A DNA stretch of 64,000 nt from positions 1 through 64,000 of the forward strand of contig CAZNVG010000001.1 of NCBI GenBank assembly GCA_964576475.1, read 5' to 3'. The DNA is from CAZNVG01 sp964576475. Its GTDB lineage: Bacteria > Patescibacteriota > Saccharimonadia > Saccharimonadales > CAZNVG01. The translations under genes were made by a program, and so were the position numbers. The notes beneath the pieces were generated by a model, which worked only from the letters and a program-made list of their open reading frames with translations, had not been told where the DNA came from and did not search any database. How positions within the stretch are numbered: the stretch's first letter is position 1; each line of letters begins with the position of its first letter. Below, in pieces: positions 42,000 through 50,997 of the stretch.

Positions 42000-42263
42000 A
42001 TGCCCGTCAAAACACAAACCAAAGATATAGATTACGAAAGAATTGGACGAGCTATTGAAGAAGTAGTTATTTCCGGCCATGCCCGAAAACTTCGCCTAAT
42101 GTGGCATAACTTTTTGCGTGGCGTATGTTTCGGACTAGGTAGTGTTATCGGCGGTACGGTCATGGTAGCTTTTGTACTATGGATTCTGTCTGCATTTGAC
42201 TCTGTACCTCTTGCAGGTCATTTTATCCAGTCACTGCGAGACACTATACACAACGTTCGCTAG
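42000..42263 (+). CDS. DUF5665-like membrane protein
   Basis: 87 residues. The N-terminal half is soluble (DYERIGRAIEEVVISGHARKLRLMW), then a hydrophobic span (FGLGSVIGGTVMVAFVLWILSAF, about residues 42-64), ending in a short polar tail. This arrangement, RIGRxIE followed by NFLRGVCFGLGSVIGGT, is that of DUF5665 proteins, common in CPR and Firmicutes and uncharacterised. Third gene of the small envelope operon. dnaE begins 47 bp downstream. Confidence 0.8.
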   Translation: MPVKTQTKDIDYERIGRAIEEVVISGHARKLRLMWHNFLRGVCFGLGSVIGGTVMVAFVLWILSAFDSVPLAGHFIQSLRDTIHNVR

Positions 42264-42310
42264 AGTAATCTCTAGATCACCAACACTAATTCTAAGGAAA
42301 TGCTACACCA

Positions 42311-45300
42311 GTGCAAAAGAAACTCACTGCCAAAGATTATGTTCATTTGCATAATCACACCCATCACAGCCTTCTGGACGGACTACAGAAAATTCCTGCA
42401 ATGGTTGAGCGCGCCAAGGAATTGGGAATGGAGTCTATCGCTATCACCGATCATGGCACGTTGTCGGGTGCTATAGAGTTTTATAAGGAAGCAACAGCAC
42501 AGGGTATAAAACCAATAATCGGCATAGAGACCTACGTAGCATCTCGGTCGCACACTGATAAAGACCCTACCAAGGATAAAGGACGTTTTCATCTTATCTT
42601 GTTGGCGATGAATAACACTGGCTATGAAAACTTGATGCGTCTTTCAACCATAGCGAACTTAGACGGCTTCTATCACAAGCCTCGTATTGATCATGAACTG
42701 CTAGAGAAGTATAACGAAGGTCTTATTTGTTTATCAGGCTGCATTGGTGGCGAGATAGGCGACGCTTATAGGTCAGGACGAGATAAGGATGCAGAGCAAA
42801 TAGCATCATGGTACAAAAGTATATTTGGTGATAGATATTACTTTGAGGTACAGGACCACGGCCATTCTTGGCAAGAGCAGAAGGTAGTTAACGAGAAACT
42901 CCTTGCGCTAAGTAAAAAGCTAGACATTCCTGCAGTCGTTACATGTGATGCACATTATCTTACACACGAAGATCAAGAAGCGCATGAGATATTGCTCTGT
43001 GTGCAAACTGGCTCGTTTTTATCAGATCAGGATAGGATGAGTCTCAAGGACACAGATCTCTACCTTACCGATCCTAAAGACGTGATAGAGAGATGGGGCG
43101 ACAATCCTGAAGTCATTAGCAACACGAAAGCTATTGCAGACCGTTGTCATATTGATATTGAAATTGGTAAGATTCTAATTCCAAAGTTCGAAGTGCCTGA
43201 GGGCGAGACGGAAAAAACGTTCCTTATTAAGAATGTCTATCAAGGCCTCGCTTGGCGCTATGGAGACATGACTGAGTCGGAGGCCGAGCAACTCACAATC
43301 GAACAAGCAAAACAAATGCTTCCGAATGAAGTATTGAGTCGCGTTGAATTCGAACTTGGCGTAATAGACACAATGGGCTTCTGCGGATACTTTTTGATTG
43401 TTTCTGATTTTATTCAATGGGGAAAAGACCAAGGTATTGTATTTGGACCTGGGCGCGGATCGGCTGCAGGTTCCATTGTTGCTTATTCTCTAAAGATTAC
43501 CGACTTGGATCCAATAAAGTACGATTTACTGTTTGAAAGATTCCTTAATCCAGACCGTATCTCTATGCCTGATATTGATATTGATATCCAGGATACGAGA
43601 CGGGATGAGGTAATTCAGTATTGTGTACACAAATATGGGCAAGAACGAGTCGCCAACATCGTGACATTCGGTACTATGGCTGCTCGAAATGCCATCCGCG
43701 ATGTCGCGCGAGTACTTCAAGTTCCGTACGCAGACGCAGATCATCTCGCAAAACTAGTACCTCCACCTGTCCAGGGTAGACATATTCCACTGAAGAAGTC
43801 TATTCAGGACGATCCTGATCTAAAAAGTGAATATGATAACAACGAACAGAGTCGTCGCGTCATGGACCTTGCGGTCAAAATGGAAGGCACCATTCGATCT
43901 CATGGCGTGCATGCCGCTGGTGTCGTCATCGCTCCAGCTGAATTAGTACGCTACGCACCGCTTGAAATGGCACAGAAGGGTGTTGTCACTACACAGTACT
44001 CTATGGGTATCATTGAAGATCTTGGCTTGCTCAAGATGGACTTTTTGGGACTTTCGAACTTAACGATTATTAAAAATGCCCTGAGAATTATTAAACGTGT
44101 CCATAACGAAGACGTAGACATTAACACACTGCCACTAGACGATGTACCAACTTTTGAATTACTTGGAAGGGGTGATACGACTGGAGTATTTCAGTTTGAA
44201 TCGTCAGGAATGAAACGTTACCTTCGTGAATTAAAGCCCACGGTTTTTGATGACATCATTGCTATGGGTGCACTATACAGGCCAGGGCCGCTTACGGCAG
44301 GACTGACCCAAAAATTTATCGACAGAAAAAATGGACGTGAACCGGTCACTTTTGAACACGAAAAAATGAAGAACGCGCTCGGTAATACTTACGGTGTGCT
44401 TGTTTTTCAGGAACAAGTGATGCAAATAGCTAAAGACATGTCCGGGTTTACTGGGGGTCAAGCTGACACCTTAAGAAAAGCTATCGGTAAGAAAAAACGC
44501 GACGTCATGGATAAGATGAAGCAAGATTTCGTAAACGGCGCAGCGGAACATTCAGGTGTTAAGAAACAAGTCGTTGAAAAATTTTGGAAAGATCTTGAAG
44601 GCTTCGCCGACTATGCCTTCAACAAGTCGCACGCTGCCTGTTATGCGCTAATTTCATATTGGACCGCATACCTTAAAGCGCATTATCCTGCGGCCTTTAT
44701 GGCGGCATTAATGACGAGTGACTACGATGATACTGATCGTTTAGCAATTGAGATTAGCGAATGTAAGAACATGGGTTTAACAGTGTTGGCGCCAGATATA
44801 AATCAGTCATTTGCCGAATTCGCAGTGGTGCCGGACACGAATCAGATTAGATTTGGGCTTTCAGCAATCAAAAACGTAGGTGTTGGTGCTGTCGAAATGA
44901 TAGTAAAAGAACGTGACGGCGGTGGTGAATTCAAGACTATTGAAGACTTTGTAAAGCGCGTTAGCACTCGTACTGTAAACAGAAAAGTATGGGAGAGCTT
45001 GGTAAAGTCAGGTGCCTTTGATCGTTTCGGAGATCGTGGCGATATTCTCTATAGCTTGGACGATATACTCGGGTTCGGCGCTAAGTATCAAAAAGATACT
45101 GCAAGCGGTCAGACGGATCTGTTTGGTGGTTTGGCTGGACAAATCATAGAAACCTCACACCTTGCACTGAAACGCAACCCGACTCCTGTCGAGGAAAAAG
45201 AATGGCTACAATGGGAGCGAGAACTGCTAGGAATCTATCTTTCCTCACACCCTCTCGAACCATACGAACGTTTCTTGCAAGAAATGGCGGTACCGATGAA

Positions 45301-45907
45301 TAAACTAGAAGCAAACATGGACAACAAGACAGCGACCATAGGCGGACTCGTCACTACAATCCGTGAAATTGTTACGAAAAATGGGCAGAAAATGGCATTT
45401 GTAGGAATGGCTGACTTAATGGGCGAGCTGGAAGTAATTATATTTCCAAGCATTTACACAGAACAACCCGAGTTATGGGTTAAGGACAAAGTGCTACTCG
45501 TCAAAGGTAAGCTCAATGCAAAAGATCGAGACGGCAGGATGACAAGTGAAGTCAAGTTATTGGCAGCTGAAGCAAGCGAGATTACTACTGATGTCTTAGC
45601 GGCGTTTCGGCCAACCGGTAAAACAGCGAAACTTCCTAAAGCTAAAAAAGAAAGCGACACCAGCACTCCAGAGACACCTTCGCACAGCACACTCTATATG
45701 CAAATAGAGTCTGCAAACGACCAAGACAAACTTGCGTCCATAAAGTCTCTCTTGGAATCACACCCGGGAACACAGAAAGCAGTGCTCGTAATTGGTAAAG
45801 AACTCAATAAAAGAGCAATTAGATTACCGTTCGGAGTTAGCATCTCACCCAAAATCAAAGAAGAACTTGAAGCACTACTAGGCAAAGATTGCGTTGCTCT
45901 GCGCTAG
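42311..45907 (+). CDS. dnaE: DNA polymerase III subunit alpha
   Basis: 1198-residue replicative polymerase of the DnaE type. The N-terminal PHP domain opens with HLHNHTHHSLLDG; the palm carries FGPGRGSAAGS and the catalytic PDIDIDIQD (near residue 420); the thumb/fingers include GPLTAGLTQKFIDRK and KSHAACYALISYW. Tandem HhH and an OB-fold (near residue 1010, GGLVTTIREIVTKNGQKMAF) precede a C-terminal tail. GTG start with AAGGAAA upstream. Its stop overlaps the convergent CAP-domain gene by 4 bp. Confidence 0.96.
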   Translation: MQKKLTAKDYVHLHNHTHHSLLDGLQKIPAMVERAKELGMESIAITDHGTLSGAIEFYKEATAQGIKPIIGIETYVASRSHTDKDPTKDKGRFHLILLAMNNTGYENLMRLSTIANLDGFYHKPRIDHELLEKYNEGLICLSGCIGGEIGDAYRSGRDKDAEQIASWYKSIFGDRYYFEVQDHGHSWQEQKVVNEKLLALSKKLDIPAVVTCDAHYLTHEDQEAHEILLCVQTGSFLSDQDRMSLKDTDLYLTDPKDVIERWGDNPEVISNTKAIADRCHIDIEIGKILIPKFEVPEGETEKTFLIKNVYQGLAWRYGDMTESEAEQLTIEQAKQMLPNEVLSRVEFELGVIDTMGFCGYFLIVSDFIQWGKDQGIVFGPGRGSAAGSIVAYSLKITDLDPIKYDLLFERFLNPDRISMPDIDIDIQDTRRDEVIQYCVHKYGQERVANIVTFGTMAARNAIRDVARVLQVPYADADHLAKLVPPPVQGRHIPLKKSIQDDPDLKSEYDNNEQSRRVMDLAVKMEGTIRSHGVHAAGVVIAPAELVRYAPLEMAQKGVVTTQYSMGIIEDLGLLKMDFLGLSNLTIIKNALRIIKRVHNEDVDINTLPLDDVPTFELLGRGDTTGVFQFESSGMKRYLRELKPTVFDDIIAMGALYRPGPLTAGLTQKFIDRKNGREPVTFEHEKMKNALGNTYGVLVFQEQVMQIAKDMSGFTGGQADTLRKAIGKKKRDVMDKMKQDFVNGAAEHSGVKKQVVEKFWKDLEGFADYAFNKSHAACYALISYWTAYLKAHYPAAFMAALMTSDYDDTDRLAIEISECKNMGLTVLAPDINQSFAEFAVVPDTNQIRFGLSAIKNVGVGAVEMIVKERDGGGEFKTIEDFVKRVSTRTVNRKVWESLVKSGAFDRFGDRGDILYSLDDILGFGAKYQKDTASGQTDLFGGLAGQIIETSHLALKRNPTPVEEKEWLQWERELLGIYLSSHPLEPYERFLQEMAVPMNKLEANMDNKTATIGGLVTTIREIVTKNGQKMAFVGMADLMGELEVIIFPSIYTEQPELWVKDKVLLVKGKLNAKDRDGRMTSEVKLLAAEASEITTDVLAAFRPTGKTAKLPKAKKESDTSTPETPSHSTLYMQIESANDQDKLASIKSLLESHPGTQKAVLVIGKELNKRAIRLPFGVSISPKIKEELEALLGKDCVALR

Positions 45908-46926
45908 AGTATTGTGCCGCTCGTGCCGGCAAACAATAGTATCATTGCTATGCTCAGTAGACTTACCTCAACCGCAGGGTGTGTCAGTACAAACTCTTCA
46001 CCTTCCACGAGTGCGCGCTTAAGTCTCATTGTGTGCTTGGCAGCAAACCATACGCTTCCTAGTGACAGTGCGATAAAAGAGACGTAGATACTTAGCCCTG
46101 CCGAGCCTGACATGAGTCTGCTAAATCGAGAGGCCGATTTACTCGTGGGCTGATCTGAAGCAAGCCTGAGGCTCGTAAACGGCTTCTCTTCTTCTGGTTC
46201 CGCGGGTGGTTCTATGGGTGTTTCTGGTGCGGGTGTTGGCGTAGGAGTGGGTGCGGGAGTGGGTGCGGGGGTTGGTGCGGGAGTGGGTGCGGGGGTTGGT
46301 GCAGGAGGTGATGGCTTTATTGAGCTTGGCGGGGTTGGTGCAGGGGTTGGTGCAGGGGTTGGTGCAGGGGTTGGTGCAGGGGTTGGTGCAGGCTGACCAT
46401 ACATCGCGACAACAACTGTGTTTTGACCTCCTTGAAAGTTTGCTCCATTTGCAATACCGAAACCTACGTCTACATAGGCCGCATCAAGCACGTTAGCGCG
46501 ATGAGTCGCACTATTCATCCAACCAGTCACGACGGCGCTACTATTATCAAATCCATACGCCAGATTCTCCCCAGCCTTATAGTATGAGTATCCTGCGTTC
46601 GTTATGAAAACCCACGGTGGATTTCCTTCAGGTGTATTGTGGCTCCAATAGTTACGGGCGATCATGTCATTCGCCTTAGCTTGTGCGGCACTCGTAAGCT
46701 TACTATTTAGATTCAATGAAGGAAGGCCGTTTTGTGAACGCTGCCCATTCTGAGATGACTGTAGTCCATCAACTGAAATATTAGTAGCATATGCGAGCAC
46801 ATGCGTGCGCTGAGGTACATGCGCTGCTAGCTGGGCAATTATTGATACGCTGAGCAGTGCTATAACACCATACCGTGCTATGAATGACTGATGACGTTTT
46901 GCTTTGTGTTGTTTATTTTTGGGCAT
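45904..46926 (-). CDS. Exported CAP-domain protein with PAPT repeats and C-terminal anchor
   Basis: 340 residues. An N-terminal signal/anchor (about 17-35) is followed by a CAP/SCP-PR1 domain: LTSAAQAKANDMIARNYWSHN, PWVFITNAGYSYYKAGENLAYGF, WMNSATHRANVLDAAYVDVG. A Pro/Ala/Thr repeat block (PAPT units, encoded at 46226-46393) acts as a stalk, then a Glu-rich stretch and two C-terminal hydrophobic segments that could anchor it in the membrane. Probably a surface protein; CAP-domain activity in bacteria is poorly defined. Convergent with dnaE. Confidence 0.87.
   Translation of the reverse strand: MPKNKQHKAKRHQSFIARYGVIALLSVSIIAQLAAHVPQRTHVLAYATNISVDGLQSSQNGQRSQNGLPSLNLNSKLTSAAQAKANDMIARNYWSHNTPEGNPPWVFITNAGYSYYKAGENLAYGFDNSSAVVTGWMNSATHRANVLDAAYVDVGFGIANGANFQGGQNTVVVAMYGQPAPTPAPTPAPTPAPTPAPTPPSSIKPSPPAPTPAPTPAPTPAPTPAPTPTPTPAPETPIEPPAEPEEEKPFTSLRLASDQPTSKSASRFSRLMSGSAGLSIYVSFIALSLGSVWFAAKHTMRLKRALVEGEEFVLTHPAVEVSLLSIAMILLFAGTSGTIL
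46226..46393. repeat. 12-bp tandem repeats encoding a PAPT stalk
   Basis: Two blocks of 12-bp units (GGTGCAGGGGTT and close variants on the + strand), at about 46226-46307 and 46328-46393, code in the minus-strand CAP gene for Pro-Ala-Pro-Thr. Near-identical units make replication-slippage length variation likely, and 12 bp keeps the frame. Confidence 0.85.
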
Positions 46927-47001
46927 ATATAAGCCTTACGCTTATACTTATTCTACGAGAGTTTTTGACAGATGGCAATGTGTTTTGCGAGTCTTTTGGG
47001 G

Positions 47002-48435
47002 CTATTTATTTTCAGTCGAACTGCCACCAAGAACGTAGTAGAGCGCGCCTAGGGTTGCAATACCTATTAGCCACCAATACCACTGACTTGTAGATGTCTT
47101 TGCGGTATTTTCCTCTGGTTCATTCTTTGTCTCGTCAGGCGTGGTCTCCTTGACCTTAGCATCCTCAGTCTTTGTAGTAGATTCCTGAGAAGTAGCCGGA
47201 GCACTTTGAGCGTTCGTTTGTTCGCTAATTTGCGCTACAGCAGCGAGAAGCACTGGTGTTGTTCCTGTTGCGGCAGATTTATCTACGGTTCCAGCACCGC
47301 TACCAGGAGTCACGTAATGAAGTACATCATTACGAATCGTCAAACCGAGCAACTCTCCGACACTCTCTGTGTCTACTGCCAATGAACGAGCCACAACTGT
47401 GAAAATGGTGTCTAGCTTTGCAGGATCTAGCTGCACAACACCAGCTGGGACAACCCAAGTGCCATCACCTTTATTAGTGGCCGTGTAGGCAACTCCGTTT
47501 ATGCGAACTTGCACTGTGGCGTCTTCGCTGGCAACTCGTCCTGTCAACTCTGGGGAAGTAATATTCGTATACACGTCATCAATGTCTACGTTAGTGCTCT
47601 GTGGTCTAATAATGCTATCGATGACATGGAGCACGCTATTCAAGTAGACGGCGTTATCGGCGTTTGTGACAGTGGCGTCGTTTACGACTACAGTTGTAGC
47701 ATCGGTTGAAGGAGCTACAGTAAGTGGATCATTAGAATTGTTTAACGGCTGCACTTGGACCGGATCGGTAACTGCTGACGAAGGAACTGCGACTGGCAAA
47801 ATATGTGTCGCTACAAGAGCGCAGAGTTCATCAGGAGCATCCAACAAAGCCGCTAGCTCTTCAGCCGGCAAAGCGCTAAATGCGCCGTTATTTGGACCAA
47901 ATACTGTAATCGGGTTAGTAGTAGCCAAAACTTCTGCAACTGCACATGATGCAGGATCTAGCCCAGACAGAGTTTCAACGACTGCGTGGAAGATTTCAGC
48001 GTCTGGCACACTATACACATAAGGACCAAAGCTAAAGTCTGTTACCGTATCGAGATCATCTACTACACGCACCGCAATTACTATGTTACGAGACGTAAGA
48101 TCTATAGGTATTAAATTCTTATTTAGTTGCAGAATCCAGGTTCCTGATTCGTTCACTGTGACAGGAATTGGACCAGAAATCGGCGCACTTGTGTCTGCTC
48201 TCTCAAAAGTAACAGCAACACTCTTAACACCATCCGCGTCGGATGCAGTTCCTCCTATAAACGACGTATTATAGAAAGTTACTCCGCTACTGAGACTTAC
48301 GGTTGCACTTGATGGAGCAAGTGCTTGCGCATGAGCTGCTGGAATAGCGCCCAAACTAATACCTAGTGTGAATACAAATGCAATTGCACTCGCAAACAAT
48401 TTTCTACTATTTAATGTGTGGCTGAACCTGGACAT
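47002..48435 (-). CDS. Exported fasciclin (FAS1)-domain protein with C-terminal anchor
   Basis: 477 residues. A signal peptide (about 1-36, ending AHAQA) is followed by an Ig-like region, then a FAS1 domain from about residue 147 (AVVETLSGLDP, ITVFGPNNGAFSALP, HILPVAV, VYLNSVLHVIDSII), a second Ig-like region, a Thr/Glu/Lys-rich linker, and a C-terminal span (WYWWLIGIATLGALYYVLGG). FAS1 domains mediate adhesion, so attachment of the cell to a host or matrix is plausible. It neighbours the CAP-domain surface protein on the same strand. Confidence 0.88.
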   Translation of the reverse strand: MSRFSHTLNSRKLFASAIAFVFTLGISLGAIPAAHAQALAPSSATVSLSSGVTFYNTSFIGGTASDADGVKSVAVTFERADTSAPISGPIPVTVNESGTWILQLNKNLIPIDLTSRNIVIAVRVVDDLDTVTDFSFGPYVYSVPDAEIFHAVVETLSGLDPASCAVAEVLATTNPITVFGPNNGAFSALPAEELAALLDAPDELCALVATHILPVAVPSSAVTDPVQVQPLNNSNDPLTVAPSTDATTVVVNDATVTNADNAVYLNSVLHVIDSIIRPQSTNVDIDDVYTNITSPELTGRVASEDATVQVRINGVAYTATNKGDGTWVVPAGVVQLDPAKLDTIFTVVARSLAVDTESVGELLGLTIRNDVLHYVTPGSGAGTVDKSAATGTTPVLLAAVAQISEQTNAQSAPATSQESTTKTEDAKVKETTPDETKNEPEENTAKTSTSQWYWWLIGIATLGALYYVLGGSSTENK

Positions 48436-48539
48436 ATACCCTCCGTTAGTTAAACCCCACCCGGCTTAATCGAATAGTATAAGCATAAAATCCATCTGCG
48501 CTTTTTACAAGTTGGTTTTACTGCTGTCTGTGGATAAGT

Positions 48540-49031
48540 TCACAGTGTCCACTGAAAAAGCGCAATTGCTGTAGCAGACGCGACGTTCAGCGACTCTTTT
48601 GCGCCATGCATTACTATTTCAACGACACTGTCGCATGCATCTAGAACATCTACATCAATGCCGAGCGGCTCGTTACCCAGCACTAGCGCAGTTTTGGTAG
48701 CAGGCTTCCATCGCCGTATGTCTAGCGATCGTGCATTTTGTTCCAAACCTACAAGTGTGTAGCCTTCTACTTTGAGCTCTTTGAAGAGCTGCCTAATATC
48801 TTGATGATGTTTTACTGTTAGGCTTTGCTCAGCACCTAATGCAGTTTTGGCGATCTTATTGGAGAGCGCTATTACCTCATGAGGAAGCCGGGTGTCGTTG
48901 TGAATCTTCGGGTATGGCGTATATCCCGTACAGTAGACGTCAAAATCCCCAAAACAAGCGGCGTTTCTTAGAATGGCGCCGACATTGTGAGCTGATCGTA
49001 TATCGTTCAGAATAAGAACTTTGTCGTTCAT
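48540..49031 (-). CDS. SpoU-family RNA 2'-O-methyltransferase
   Basis: 163-residue trefoil-knot (SPOUT) methyltransferase. LNDIRSAHNVGAILRNAACFG is motif 1 with the conserved N/R, TALVLGNEPLGID is motif 2 (SAM binding), and ESLNVASATAIALFQW is motif 3. It methylates tRNA or rRNA ribose; the target nucleotide cannot be read from the sequence. It is short for a TrmH and lacks the N-terminal substrate-binding domain of RlmB. It diverges from the pilus ATPase gene. Confidence 0.9.
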   Translation of the reverse strand: MNDKVLILNDIRSAHNVGAILRNAACFGDFDVYCTGYTPYPKIHNDTRLPHEVIALSNKIAKTALGAEQSLTVKHHQDIRQLFKELKVEGYTLVGLEQNARSLDIRRWKPATKTALVLGNEPLGIDVDVLDACDSVVEIVMHGAKESLNVASATAIALFQWTL

Positions 49032-49078
49032 GTTTCTACTCTACGACGTATGTAGCTGTTCATGCTATCATAAGCACA

Positions 49079-50695
49079 ATGAATCCTGACGACAACCAGG
49101 CTAAATTTAGAGCAACCGAAGAGGAGACAACTCTTCGTCGTGCTCGATTATTAGGTCTAGAATATGTCGACACTCGTCAGCTCGAGCAAAAGAATATTTT
49201 TCCAGATGTGTTGAGCATAGAGGAAATGCGACAGAGAAAGGTAATACCTCTCGAATACAGAGAGGGATTTGTCAGGTTCGGTATCACAGTCACGACACCG
49301 CAACCAACACTTAAAGAACTACATGACCAAATGCCAGATTTTCAGATTTCTTTCGCAATGATTTCTGAATCAGGGTTTCGCGAGTACATGGAAATATACG
49401 ACCCGCCTAAGAAGGTCGAATACCAAGATATTTCAGTAGGCGGCGATAATCGTGATCTAGTCACAAAAGTATCTGAAACGATCGCTTCGGTTAAGGCTGA
49501 TGATATCTTTGCATATCTTGTACAGCAGGCTCATAGACTGAATGCGTCTGACATCCATTTAGAGTCACAGAAAGATCATGTGCGCGTTAGAATTCGCATT
49601 GACGGTGTACTACATACAATCGCACGTCTAAGCCCAGATAAATACCGGACGCTTATTGGCACTATCGCGATCGCTGGCAACATATCTACAAGTTCTCCGG
49701 AAGCACAACAAGGTCACATAGCTCAGACGGTAGTTATGGCCGATTCATCAAAAGTGCAGATAAATATGCGACTCGAAACCGTTCCAACTGTGTTTGGCAT
49801 GGACATAGTCATGCGTTTATTCAATATGTCGAGCGACATGTACATGCTCGACAAACTTGGTCTAACTGATTCAGAAAGAAGCGTAGTCGACGATATCATA
49901 AATAAACCAACAGGATTAGTGCTCGTCGTCGGACCGACTGGATCAGGTAAAACAACGACTCTCTATTCCATGCTGAACTCACTTAATACTGATGAGAGAA
50001 AAATCATAACTCTAGAAGACCCGGTCGAATACCAGTTTGCTGGTATCTCACAAGTTTCACTGGCAACTAGAAAAACCACCGAATTAGCGTTTGCAGATCA
50101 TTTGCGGGCAGTTCTTCGACTCGACCCTGACATTGTGATGATCGGAGAAATTCGAGACTTAGATACGGCCAAGACAGCCATGCAGGCTTCACTTACGGGC
50201 CACCTCGTGCTTGCGACATTCCACGCCGGCTCAGCTGCGGCGGCCCTCACGAGACTGATGGACGTGATAGGTGAAAACCCTTTGTATCTTTCTGCCATCC
50301 GGCTCGTTATGGCACAGCGGCTAATCCGAAAGCTCGACGATACTACCAAGCAGTCATACCAACCAGACGACGCTACCAAACAAAAAATTCACGATATCCT
50401 CGCTACTATGCCAGAGGGTTACCAGTGGCCAGACATGGACAACCTTACGCTATTTAAACCTGGTAGCTCAGAAGAAAATCCCTATGGCTTTAGCGGTCAA
50501 ATAGCACTTCGAGAACAGCTACAGGTGACTGATGCGTTGCGAAATTTGCTACAGCAGCCTGCAAGCCATCTATCTACACAAGCAATTGAAGAAACAGCAA
50601 GCAAAGCAGGCATGAAAACCATGCTGCAAAATGGTATTGAGCGGGTGGTCGCGGGCGAGACGTCTTTTGAAGAAGTATTCCGCGTACTTGGCTAA
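49079..50695 (+). CDS. Type II secretion/type IV pilus assembly ATPase (GspE/PilB)
   Basis: 538-residue hexameric ATPase that powers pilus or pseudopilus assembly. N-terminal MshEN-like domain, then the N2 domain with ASDIHLESQKDHVRVRIRIDG, Walker A GPTGSGKTTTLYSML (near residue 286), Asp box LEDPVEYQ, Walker B DIVMIGEIRD, and His box GHLVLATFHAGSA. The usual C-terminal tetra-Cys zinc site is absent. TATCAT (49066-49071), extended by TGC, ends 7 nt before the ATG. Saccharibacteria use type IV pili for adhesion and DNA uptake. Confidence 0.93.
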   Translation: MNPDDNQAKFRATEEETTLRRARLLGLEYVDTRQLEQKNIFPDVLSIEEMRQRKVIPLEYREGFVRFGITVTTPQPTLKELHDQMPDFQISFAMISESGFREYMEIYDPPKKVEYQDISVGGDNRDLVTKVSETIASVKADDIFAYLVQQAHRLNASDIHLESQKDHVRVRIRIDGVLHTIARLSPDKYRTLIGTIAIAGNISTSSPEAQQGHIAQTVVMADSSKVQINMRLETVPTVFGMDIVMRLFNMSSDMYMLDKLGLTDSERSVVDDIINKPTGLVLVVGPTGSGKTTTLYSMLNSLNTDERKIITLEDPVEYQFAGISQVSLATRKTTELAFADHLRAVLRLDPDIVMIGEIRDLDTAKTAMQASLTGHLVLATFHAGSAAAALTRLMDVIGENPLYLSAIRLVMAQRLIRKLDDTTKQSYQPDDATKQKIHDILATMPEGYQWPDMDNLTLFKPGSSEENPYGFSGQIALREQLQVTDALRNLLQQPASHLSTQAIEETASKAGMKTMLQNGIERVVAGETSFEEVFRVLG

Positions 50696-50760
50696 ATTGC
50701 TTGCAGACTGCAACCATAGGCGTATACTCCATCTACAATCAATATCAATATGGAGTTGAT

Positions 50761-50997
50761 GTGATAGAGAGAGCTTGTCCAGACACTGACAGCAAAGAAA
50801 TGTGCCATGAAGCAAGATTTACGGCGCGATTCTATGAATTTGCGTTCACCGCCCCTAGAGTGCTCGCAAACACCTGTGTAGATTGTGGCAAGATTGCATT
50901 GTCCAGTGTTAATAACGTTTTAGATTTTGAAAAGCTTCTAGACCAAGGAGCTACTATCGTAAAGCCTGAAGATTCAATGACAGAGACTAGTGAATAA
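50761..50997 (+). CDS. Unknown 78-residue protein
   Basis: Not recognised. GTG start with GGAG upstream (TATGGAGTTGAT); an in-frame ATG-less extension back to 50701 is less likely because a TATACT box lies at about 50723-50728. The product is soluble and acidic with four Cys (ERACPDTDSKEMCHEARF, NTCVDCGKIAL), which could form a metal or disulfide site. Its last 11 bp overlap the end of the convergent malic enzyme gene. Confidence 0.55.
   Translation: MIERACPDTDSKEMCHEARFTARFYEFAFTAPRVLANTCVDCGKIALSSVNNVLDFEKLLDQGATIVKPEDSMTETSE

Noticed and set aside
46226..46393. CRISPR array
   Set aside because: The units are 12 bp, tandem and in frame with a protein; there are no spacers. No cas genes are in the window.
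46214..46496. Gly/Val-rich + strand frames within the CAP-domain gene
   Set aside because: They are shadows of the PAPT repeat on the other strand; the minus-strand frame has a signal peptide, a CAP domain and an anchor.
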